Source: Homalodisca vitripennis
Lineage: Eukaryota > Arthropoda > Insecta > Hemiptera > Cicadellidae
Direction: 5' to 3'
Assembly (NCBI RefSeq): GCF_021130785.1
Contig: NC_060208.1
Span: forward strand, 169,812,501 to 169,876,500
Length of the DNA stretch: 64,000 bases
Below the pieces are notes generated by a model. The model made no database searches. It was not told the origin of the DNA and saw only the letters and a program-made list of their open reading frames with translations. The translations under genes were made by a program, and so were the position numbers. Positions 1-9,959 of this stretch are shown here, in pieces (position 1 is the stretch's first letter; each line of letters begins with the position of its first letter).

Positions 1-1290
1 AATTATAAATATGACTGTGTAACAAATATAATAAATCGGTCTGCAACAGATTGTAAATAGATGTTAGACAACTTTTACATATTAAATATGATTGTGTACT
101 CAAATATAGTAATCGGTCTGCAGACTGGATTGTAACAGATTGTAAGAAACTTTACATTATAAATATGAGTAACAAATATATAAATCGGTCTGCAACAGAT
201 AGTAACAGATGTAAGACAACTTTACATTAGTAAATATGAGTGAACAAATATATAAACTCGGTCTTTGCAACGAGATTGTAACAGATGTAAGACAAAACTT
301 TTACATTATAAATATGGAGTGAACAAATATATAAATCGGTCTGCAGCAGATTGTAACAGATGTAAGACAACTGTACTTATAAATATGAAGTGAACAAGTA
401 TATATATCAGTTCTGCAACAGATTTGTAACAGATGTAACTAAGACAAACTTTACATTAAAATATGAGTGAACAATATATAAATCGGTCTGCAGCAGAATT
501 GTAACAGATGTAAGAAAACTTTACATTATAAAATATGAGGTGAACTAATATATAAATCGGTCTGCAGCAGATATGTAATCAGATGTAAGACAAACTTTAC
601 ATTATAAATTTGACCGTGAAAAAAATATACTAAATCTGTCTGCAGCAGATTGTAAACAGATGTTAGGACAACTTTACATTATAAATATGAGTGTGAACAA
701 ATATTTAATTCGGTCTGCAACAGATTGTAAACAGATGTAAGACATACTTTTACATTATAAATATGATTGTGAACAAATATATAAATCTCGGGTTTCTGCA
801 GCAGATTGTAACAGATGTAAGACAACTTTACATTATAAAAATGAAGTGAACAAATATATAAATCGGTCTGCAGGCGAGATTGTAACAGATGTTAAGACAA
901 CTTTACATTATAAATATGATAACGTGAACAAATATATAGAAATCTGTCTGCAACAGATTGAATCAGATGTAAGGAACAACGTTTACATTATAAATATGAG
1001 GTGAACAAATATATAAAATCGTGTCTGCAGGCAGATTGTAACAGATGTAAGACAACTTTTCATTATAATATGAGTGAACAAATATATAAATCGCCCGTCT
1101 GCAGCAGATTGTAACAGATGTAGACAACTTTACATTATAAATATGAGTGAACATATATATAAATCGGTCCTGCAGCAGATTGTAAACAGATGTAAGAACA
1201 ACTTTTACATTATAAATATGAGTGAACTAATATATAAATCGGTCTGCAACAGATTGTAACAGATGTAAGAAAACTTTACGTTTTGAAACT
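1..1290. repeat. Tandem array of ~71 bp AT-rich unit
   Basis: About 18 head-to-tail copies of a unit near 71 bp. Each contains the blocks AATATGAGTGAACAAATATA, AATCGGTCTGCA, CAGATTGTAACAGATGTAAG and ACAACTTTACATTATAAA. Copies differ mainly by one- or two-base insertions and deletions, which looks more like consensus error than ordinary repeat divergence. The array runs off the left edge of the window. Short open frames inside it are only translations of the repeat. It could be a minor satellite or minisatellite. In the inverted copy near 49,735-49,820 only about one unit can be recognised. Confidence 0.95.
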
Positions 1291-1649
1291 AGTCGTTAAT
1301 AATAAACTAAATTTGTTAACTTGCTATTCATAATTATTTTATTACGTTGAAGAAAATAAACAAATAACTTTTTTATATGTTTGTTTTGAATTCTCAGAAA
1401 TACCTATTCATATTATAGGTTAATAATAATTTTAAAATAGAAATATTTAAAAGACTTTTCATAACTGCTTAACTATTGAATTTGTTCAAAGATATAAAGA
1501 TTAAATACAGGATTTTTATTTCCAAGATAGGTTGTTTAAAATCAAAATTCTAACCCATAACTGTTCTTATCAAAGCCTTTATTAGTTATATAAGTTTTTC
1601 ATCAGATTTTTATTACAATTTTGGTTATAGTATTGAGAGCAACAACAAA
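1291..1649. other. AT-rich non-coding stretch
   Basis: No coding signal, RNA gene or repeat seen. It lies between the tandem array and the 3' end of the receptor-like gene. A degraded reverse-complement version is at about 49,450-49,735. Confidence 0.6.
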
Positions 1650-2899
1650 TTATTTAGTTGTACTTTTTGCTTCACAGCAGGTCGAGGCTATAAACGTTGT
1701 ACCTAACAAAACAGTCATTTCAACCATGATAGTGACTGCAGTATAATCCAATGGAATAAGATACCAAAGGTTATCAGGATATTTATTACTGACGCTATTT
1801 ACAAGTCTAGCGTAGAATTTTTTCTCTGTGGTATCTCTCGCTGAGAAACATTCCCGCGATGCTTTCACTACCAACTGTTCATTCTTGTGTTTGTGTCATT
1901 CCACTCATAAATAAATATCGGTGTAATTACTGGAATGGTCCAGCACACTTCCGGTAACGTATAGGAAGCATAAAAGTATACCTCCTGGCCATCATAGTTT
2001 GTGTTGAACAAGCGTACAAATTCTATTGGCATAGCCAAAATATTAATCATCATTATTAGTGATGCAATAGAATGATAAACCATGTTTATGAGAACACTTG
2101 ATACCTTTATCTCGCAGGATATCTTAAACAGTTTCTGATAGTAACGTATCTTGCAGGACCAAGGGCTGCAGCGGTAGGATGACAGTGTCCTGCATTGCCC
2201 TGTGTACGGTGGGTAAGAATTGGTAGATATATCACCTTCAACAACTGGCAACACTGCATTTATATCGTTTACCTTGGTCTTGATAAATATGATGTCAATT
2301 AATCCAACAGTGACGACCAGTACGTCTGTAAGAATAGCGCTAAAACTGTAGAGCAGATTGTGGTAGAATAATAATATGTGAATCACTGAAACAAAATCTA
2401 AAACGATCAGGAACGGGTTTGTTATTTTCATTTTGTCTAAAAGATCCTTTGCGGTAACTATGCAATCGTGGCAATCAGTTATAAAGTTAAAAATAATAAT
2501 TGTATAAATTGCAGATTTTAAAAACCTTTCCTTTCTCTTCTTGGTATCAAACAAGTGTATATGCCTCAAAACCGTATGTACCATGGTCACAGTTCGTTTC
2601 AGATTTGAACGCCTCAAAAAGATCAGCAAGGACATTATTGTAAATGCCCACAATACTATAACAGCCTGTATATTGAAGTATTGTTGTGATGGGTCTAAAA
2701 CATTCCATGATGGCCATATTAGCAGAGAATATGTATTAAACATAGAAAAGTTTGCAAAACCTAGAACAGTAATAACACAAAATATGATAAGCCACTTTGG
2801 TAGTTCATCGTTATAATCGTTAGTTAACGGTATTCCGGCTAAACGATATAAAACCAGTCCTTTCATATTGAACCACAAATTCCAGCTTAAAAAGGACAT
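1650..2899 (-). CDS. Candidate insect gustatory receptor (7-TM), one frameshift
   Basis: Likely a multipass chemoreceptor in the sensory-neuron membrane. A 343-residue frame (2899 to 1868) overlaps a second frame (1874 to 1650, about 70 residues). Together they give a chain of roughly 410 residues, the usual insect gustatory receptor size. Hydrophobic segments lie at about residues 36-60, 75-95, 128-145, 163-210 (probably two), 265-290 and 308-330, with a last one in the second frame after the residues LDYTAV. The C-terminal part resembles gustatory receptors in layout: a charged loop, then a short LxPLD-type turn, then TM7. The family's TYhhhhhQF signature is not present. The frames must switch within about 25 bp upstream of the stop at 1868, because a stop in the other frame near 1903 limits where the shift can lie. 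This may be a consensus error or a real lesion. The first codon is the first ATG in the frame; an upstream exon is possible. A degraded inverted copy is at about 48,200-49,330. Alternatively it is another insect 7-TM chemoreceptor. Family identity is inferred, not proved. Confidence 0.5.
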
Positions 2900-3448
2900 A
2901 ATAGATGATGGAAACCTGAGAGTCCACGAACTTTATCGTAGCAAAACACTTGAATATGACCTGCATGGTTTGTCGCCCAGGCTATATTGATTAATCAAAT
3001 ATAATAAATTATTAGGTAAATATATAGGTTTTAGATACTAATAAAACAAACTAATTGTTATTTGACATCTTTTTTTGGATTTTAAGTTTATAGCTCTAAA
3101 ATTTAAAAATCGAACTGTATTAAACTAACATTTTAATCGTAATTGTATTATTATCAATCTATCAATCATCTTTATTCCTCGTTATACATAAAACATGAAA
3201 TAGATGTTATAAAAATCTATAATATAGATGGTACATTAAATGTAGGTTTATGTTATATTTTTATTTGCAGATAAAATTAGAGAAGACTTAAAAAAATACT
3301 TAATAAAAAAACCATATGCATTATTTTTTCCAACAATTGTAGTTTATAATAACGCAAGCCTTTAACAGATATAATATCTAAACAACAAACATACTACAAT
3401 GTATAATAAACATTAAAAGGGCATAAAAATATTATCAAAATATAACAT
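2900..3448. other. Upstream AT-rich region of receptor-like gene
   Basis: Nothing recognisable as coding. The first ~150 bp would hold the promoter or a preceding intron of the minus-strand receptor. No clear core promoter could be picked out. The part from about 3,282 onward is missing from the inverted copy (see findings). Confidence 0.4.
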
Positions 3449-3525
3449 AATAATATTTTTAATAACTGCCCACTCACGTGTCTACAAATCGGCAAAATAT
3501 TAAAAACGAAGAAGTTTTGTCATAG
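3449..3525. repeat. Inverted repeat, left member (~70 bp)
   Basis: The block around CACTCACGTGTCTACAAATC followed by GGCAAAATATTAAAAA matches the reverse complement of 5,281-5,352 at roughly 90 percent by eye, over about 70 bp. The pair lies 1.8 kb apart, facing each other. They could be terminal inverted repeats of a non-autonomous DNA element, but no target duplication was found. Confidence 0.75.
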
Positions 3526-5280
3526 AAATTTGTGAAAAGTCTTAAAATGGTAGAATATTTTTCAAAAGAATTTTGAGTTATATTTGTAATAATTTTTTTT
3601 AGTGTCAAACTTAACGTGTATATTTTACCTACAACACATTTAAAAATATAAATAAAAAATGTTTTTATTTAGCTTCTAAAAAGTTGTTTTAAATGAAAGA
3701 AATATGTACGTGAGGTTTTCGTTGGTTTTCGTTAATTTTAGCCACAAGTCCCAACTTTTGTGACACCCCTAATAAATATATATTTATATATATATAATTA
3801 TCAATTTTGAAATCGTTATAAGATATAAATATGGTTTTTGGGATATATGTTTTGGGTATGAGGATTTTCCCCCAACCTGGGCGATTATGTGTACGATAAC
3901 TTTCAAACTTGTGAACCAACTATAAGTTTGAATTTTAAATGTAAAATGTTGTCGTTGTGTTATATAACTATTTAAACAGATAATTTATAAGAAAATAAAT
4001 ATTTATAAAGTATAAAGTTAAAACAATAAAAAGCCGCCATTTTGTATTAGATTAAGATAAAAAACTTTTGTTTGCGGAATAAGTAATTTTCCAAGGGTCT
4101 ATGATGTTTTTATTTTTCTAAATGTTTGAAGTATACATTACACGTTTTTAAAATAACCCCCCATTCCTCATTGATATTTATTGTTATTACGACCATCTTG
4201 GATACAGATTGATATATTTCTGTTCAATAGTTTAAAGGAGTATGTGAACATTTGGCAACTCTGTATACATAGAACAAAATCTCTCTCCCACTAAATAACA
4301 CCACGCCAAACACTACAGAAGAGAGCAGAGTTTGTAAACACAATCCGCGTTACGAAAGTCTAGAAGCCGTTGTGGTGGTGGGCAGAGACAAAGCTGCTTA
4401 CGTAGAAAGCTTTACATTTATATTCAAGGGAGTGCTCTTGTTAATTACCTACAGAAATCTAAATTATAAAATACTTGTTTAAAATTTCATCTAATTGAAA
4501 TATAATAATATAAGTAGTTTATTTGTTTTAATCTATGCACGCCAAACCAATGTTTGTACTAAACATTTTATAAATTCTATACAAAATAATACTAACATGT
4601 AATATTTTAAGTATTTGGTCTTTTGTTGAAGACTCTTGGAGCAATTGGAAAAACTTATACATACTACTAAATATAAAGAGTACAATACTTTTCCAATTTT
4701 TTATTTATTTGGTCTTTTGATGGAGTCTGAATACGATAGTAACTATAACATTATTATATATAAATATTTCATTGCTTTGAGAGTTATAAATTTTTACAAT
4801 GTGACAAACTTTCATTGGCATTTCATTGAATCTTGATTGTTTGCCCACAAATTGTGACATTTAATCAATTTATCTCGTTGACTGACAACAATAGAGAATT
4901 ATAATTTATTACAATTTTTAAGCAGTTTCTTCTTTAAATGTTGCACCCTTTTTCATAGCCCTTATGATGTATTATTACGGAAGATAATTATGAAAACAAT
5001 TTAGGTAACTTTGAAAAGTAAAATAACTGTATTGGTATACTTAGAATTGCATATATGAAAAGTATTTTAATTTAAGTATTGTGAAAAAGAGTTCTTAAAA
5101 TGTCCCTTGGTGAAGAATGTACGTCCGGCCGAGTAGAAGAAGATTAGAGACAGGACCAGTGGTAAACATGACACAAGGAGGCGGCACGGCGGGTCTAGAT
5201 AGCTCACAGATGCCTGATATCCCAGAGTGATTAATATTAGAAAGTAGCCTCTTTTACTATCCAAGCAACAAATTATATCA
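3526..5280. other. DNA between the ~70 bp inverted repeats; no gene recognised
   Basis: AT-rich. It contains a short open frame at 4,636-4,836 (plus, about 66 codons) with no recognisable domain and low-complexity composition. A near-direct repeat begins with TATTTGGTCTTTTG at about 4,613 and again at about 4,706. A more GC-rich patch lies at 4,250-4,420. All of it has a counterpart in the inverted copy at about 45,760-47,740. Confidence 0.4.
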
Positions 5281-5351
5281 CTAACTTCTAAACTTTTTAA
5301 TATTTTGCCGATTTGTAGACACGTGAGTGAGCAGTTATTTAAAATATTCAC
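5067..5351 (-). CDS. Small hypothetical ORF, 94 codons, overlaps inverted repeat
   Basis: A 94-codon minus-strand frame whose first ~20 codons lie in the 5,281-5,352 repeat member. It contains a hydrophobic stretch (LLVSCLPLVLSLIFFYSAG), so a membrane segment is possible. The DNA here is more GC-rich than its surroundings. No domain is recognised. The inverted copy at about 45,680-45,990 is broken by indels. It may be transposon-derived or chance; real coding status is doubtful. Confidence 0.18.
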   Translation of the reverse strand: MNILNNCSLTCLQIGKILKSLEVSDIICCLDSKRGYFLILITLGYQASVSYLDPPCRLLVSCLPLVLSLIFFYSAGRTFFTKGHFKNSFSQYLN

Positions 5352-5352
5352 A
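5281..5352. repeat. Inverted repeat, right member (~70 bp)
   Basis: Reverse complement of 3,449-3,525. Unlike its partner, this member is also present in the inverted contig near 45,680-45,750. That suggests it is the older or fixed copy. Confidence 0.75.
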
Positions 5353-8300
5353 TATGAGAGATATTGGACAAGTATATGAGTAGCGAGGAATGTTTTGAAT
5401 TATTTTATAACTTTAAATCATTAGCGTTTTAGAATTAAAGGCCTATTATATTTTTAAGTGGTTTTAATTATAAAATTAATATGGTAATACATTAAATAAT
5501 TTTAGATATATCTACATATAATACTTTGGGAAACATAAATTATCTGTTATTGAACATATGTATATGTTGTACTTAATCTGGTAGTTTGGTTTTTATTTTA
5601 TTTATTCTATTACTTTGTTTTTAGCTTTAGGTGTTTTATATTTGCATCCATAATTTTAAAATCCTGCATAACGTCTGAATTAGAAAGAGAGAATATGTAG
5701 TCAAATATTAATTTTTTATATTTTTTAATAATGCGTTTACGCTGAACTGGAACGGATTTCCTGACGTGGCTTATTCAAAAATATACCTTTATGAATAAAG
5801 GAAACAAATAATGTTCTGGTTTTGAAAGTGTAGTAACATTTTAATTACGGAAAAATCTATATACTTATAAGCCTCTAGATGTAATTGAAAATTACAGACT
5901 ATGTATATGTGAATTTTGTTAATTTTTATCTTCAGTAGGCAGGCAATACAAAATATTCAAGCGAAATTACATTAGTAATTAAGCCTCTGAATTTTTACGA
6001 GGTAAATATAATAACACATTTACAAAAAGTTGATAAAGAATATTAGCTAATTTGTTTTGACAAACTATCTTCACTGAAGTTCTTGTTATTTTTTAAAATT
6101 GATTACAGTCTTTTTAAAAACTTTTTAAAGGTTTCGTTTAAACAGTATGAATAATGTAAAAAATTGTCAATGTAAGGGTTGGGTTAATATTGATACAAAA
6201 AATCTTGTACTATCAAATAGATTCTTTCAGGGTCATTGCTATTGTATCTTGTATTCATAGATTTACTAAATTAGAAGTACTAATTATAAACTTAAATGTA
6301 GGCATTGAAAAATGTATAAGAGCTAAAATAAAAGAACCTGTAATAAGCATTTAAGTATAACAGGAGTTATTGTAGTAAACATATGCAGACAGAAGAAAAT
6401 ATCGTGTTTTAAAACGTAATTAATCGGAGTTAATGCAGCGATAAGGTTGGAGTATTGCTTGCAATACACCTGTGTTAGTACTAGATATTTAGTAACCACG
6501 TTAAGTCAGAATGACTATATTCTCTTTAACGAATAATTTAAGTGTGTTAATATTAAGCTTACAGATTTATTTTTCTTCTGTAATCGTTATAACTTCTTAA
6601 TGTTATCCTATATTTACACAGTGGATCCTAAATTAAAATGCAGCTGTAATTGTGTCACTTTAAACTTAATATATTCAAGCATCCTGGATGCATTAATTGT
6701 TATTTTTGGCTAATTGGCCCAATCACAAGCAAAGGATATCTAAAGACTCATAAAAAATAGTGGAGGTATGTCTAGACGTAATCAGTTCCCAGGATAAAAA
6801 CTAAACCATGGAATATTAACTTATTTTAGCTGATCTTTTCTAGCAAGGGATGGTCTTCCATATCTTCCACATTAGGCACTGTTGATAAAAATAGAAGTTT
6901 AAGACAGAGAATCTGGTCGGTTGTGTTCAGTTTTTTGTAGGATTCCCGATAATTTTTAAATACTAAGAATTAAATTCAAACTTTCAGGGTATTTAGTAGG
7001 CCACTCCAGCTTAGCCATGACAATAGGCTCCCACAGAAGAACTAGGATATAGTCATTGTGATAAAACTCTAAATCTTTTCATCACATCTTCTTCACGTGA
7101 TTTATACTTACATGCTTGTCGAGGTATTCCGATGTACTCATAAATTCAATAATACAACTGGGAACGTTTTTATTCTGTCCATTCAGTCATTCTTAAGCAA
7201 TACTCAACTTTATTTGTCCTGTATATTAATAAACACTCATAACGACTACAATTAATTAGTTATAGGCTTCGTATTATATATCACATGTTGCAATTCACTA
7301 GTTTCAAGTAAAATGTCCTGTTTGCAGCTGTATTTTGCCCGTCCTCATGGGCCATTGACCTGTGAGGGAATCTTATAAACCATAATAAGGAGAAACTCGG
7401 TCCAGATAAGGTCGGAACTACTAATAACAGAGCAACCGTTATAGATGGCATTATATGTAACTCAGGGCCAGGTCACCGCGTCTCCACTTTTCCTGGTATC
7501 AAGTTATAATATTCTGTACTTTTATGGAACCGTTTCGTCTTCTCATCTTTCGGTCCTTACGTAAACGCTCATCTACTGATAATATTAAGGTTACGGTGAA
7601 TACGTTAAGAGTATATGAATTGAATTATTTTAAAATAATGTTTCTAGAGTATTTATTAGGTAAGTAAATGACTCTTTCAATTTGTAGTGAAATAAAAAAA
7701 GGAGAGTACAGACCTGTGGTACCTCTGACATGTATTCACCTTCCTTGTGAGTCTTGTATATCTACTATCTTTATTCCCATCAAAACATGAATATATTGGA
7801 ATTTAAAAAAAAACCTGCCACTTATATAAGTTACCAAAAAAATCTATATTTTCCAACTCGCCGTTTAATTGTTTGTTCGGCTTATAGGAATTGAATTTGA
7901 TAAATTCAGTTTTTCGTACACATTACCTGTCTATAATCAATTTTTCTAATTTTTCAAAGCCGAATAAAAAGATGTGTAACGAACATGCATGATTCCCCTA
8001 GCCCATGGAAATCAAGAAAATTATTTTTTTTTTCTATGATAATAATTGAGAATTTACCATATTTGTTATTGCCATTTTAAGAATAGATAACTCATATTAT
8101 ACTAACTTGTTAACTGATTATGTTACCACTTCAGAATACCGCAAACGTTATCCTTACATTTATTCAGATTCACAGAAGGTTACTGTGACAGGTCTCAACC
8201 TATACTTACCTGGTATCGTCAGGCCCAGAATCTGTGAGACGAAATGGAGTGTCTTAAAAAACCATTACTTTGTTGAACTTCGAATGAATAATTTGTGTAT

Positions 8301-9390
8301 GAGCAGAATTATATGAGTAGTGATAAGTTACTAGTGCCAAAAAGAACCACAATGCCCAAAAGATTTGGATTATAAATTAAGAGTACAATGAGATATAAAA
8401 TTAAACTATAAAATTTTACAGAATTGTATAAACTAAACTTTGAAGCCACTACAAAGCTTGTTACAACTTTTGGTCTTGAAATAAATGTCTTATGACACGT
8501 AACTCGTCCTTTTTTTATATTACTTTTAATTACTGGTGCGTTCGTACTGCGGCGTAATCAGAAAGATTTTCGGCAAATAATGGAATATTTATTATTATTA
8601 CTATCACCTAATATAACAACAGCGACATTTACTGAAATTAATTAAATAAGTTAAAAATGCTGTTTGTTATAGAAAAATTTGGAGGTATTATACTTATTCC
8701 CCGATATATATGTTTAAATGTTTAAAGCTTCCAAAATAGTTTTTATTAAATCAATACGACTTAAATTTAAAAAATTATATTAAATTACGTTTAAATGAGC
8801 CATACTAATATGGCAAATGTAATACTTAATTACTAAGTATATTGAATAACTCAATTTAAATGTTTATCCTACCTAACTTGTAGCTACAGACGATTAAAAT
8901 ATTTAAAACGATTTGTTGAAACTGAGAGGATTAAAAGTATCAGACGGAAACGAGTTCATTATAAAGTTAGTTAATAAAACCTCTTGAGATCATTTTAATA
9001 TTCATTTGATGAAGTACTTTAAAATGGAAAACGATCTCGAGTTTTTACAAAGTTGTTAGTAAGTGTTCAAACATTTGAAATAGAAACCAAACGTTCCAGT
9101 CATATTGATCATTAGTCCTATCATGTATGCATGTTAAATTAAAAGAATGGCCCAGTATGTAATGGAATACATTATGAGATTTTATACTGCATAACTATAC
9201 TCGTGTTAATAATATTTTTGAATAATAGATATAATCTTAAATTATAGACATACTTTTTATTTTCATTCACATTTAACTATAGGTGACATTATAATGTTGC
9301 ATTTTAACAGTGGCTTATGGAACAATGAACATATGCCTCATCAATCTATTTATTCTTTCCCAGGCATCAGTCCTAAAATAACATGCTAAC
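5353..9390. other. Anonymous AT-rich DNA with one candidate exon edge
   Basis: No long coding frame. Patches of higher GC occur at 7,320-7,490 and 8,120-8,240. The second contains a good minus-strand splice donor (separate entry). Both patches are conserved in the inverted copy (about 43,140-43,330 and 42,330-42,460). The rest shows no recognisable feature. Confidence 0.4.
8204..8215 (-). promoter_or_regulatory. Candidate 5' splice donor (CCAG|GTAAGT)
   Basis: On the minus strand the sequence reads ACCAG then GTAAGTATAGG, a near-perfect eukaryotic donor, with the exon edge at 8,210. A T-rich run ending in AAG, and a pyrimidine-rich stretch ending in ACAG, lie 25-60 bp upstream and could be acceptors. 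A very short exon is therefore possible. The same donor is preserved in the inverted copy at 42,362/42,363. No protein match is recognised. Confidence 0.3.
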
Positions 9391-9398
9391 AATGAGAA

Positions 9399-9415
9399 AG
9401 AGAGAGAGAGAGAGA
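9399..9415. repeat. GA microsatellite
   Basis: An uninterrupted AG/GA run of about 17 bp at the left edge of a ~520 bp segment that has another GA run at its other edge. Confidence 0.9.
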
Positions 9416-9936
9416 TAAATTGATAAATTATTTATTTAACCTGCCCTGGTTTAGACCAACGGTCCACCAGAACAGGCAGAAAAATATACAGTACATTACA
9501 AAACATTACAGTTGCGGGTTTTGTCTTACTATCGTTGCTAAATACAAATTTGCTACAAATTTTGCTAAATACAACAGCACATATTACTAAACCCTAAATA
9601 TATTTCATATTACAAGTTAGATGGCTTTTTGTTCAATCTCAACACGCTGTTATACACTACTGTACGACTCTAAAAATACAAAAATCAATACAGTTGTCAT
9701 TATTTTATCACTAATTACACACCTATACTTTTCGCTTACAATACATACACATCATAGAGGACAAATTATTTGACGTTAAACTATTACACGATGATCTATT
9801 CACTATATCAATATTACATTACAAAAGCTGTGATGTTGCTGCAATTACATTGAGCTGACAATTATATCTCTGATAACAATCGATCACTATTTCTAAACAT
9901 GCATATCTTACATATCTCAGGAATTATTTTTATCTC
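9416..9936. other. GA-bounded segment, possible retroposon 3' tail
   Basis: About 520 bp between two GA runs. On the minus strand it ends with a block near GGACCGTTGGTCTAAACCAG, followed by TAAATAAATAATTTATC-type sequence and then CT repeats. That layout is typical of a retroposon 3' end, but no coding remnant or matching second copy outside the inverted arm was identified. The arm copy is at about 40,450-41,015. Confidence 0.22.
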
Positions 9937-9959
9937 AGAGAGAGAGAGAGAGAGAGAGA
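9937..9959. repeat. GA microsatellite
   Basis: An AG run of about 23 bp. The counterpart at about 40,428-40,442 is a shorter, interrupted CT run. Confidence 0.9.

Noticed and set aside
963..1259. Short frames on both strands with repeating peptide
   Set aside because: They are translations of the ~71 bp tandem repeat; the peptide repeats with the unit and no start is distinguished.
1..1290. CRISPR array
   Set aside because: Units are contiguous tandem copies without variable spacers, and the context is eukaryotic.
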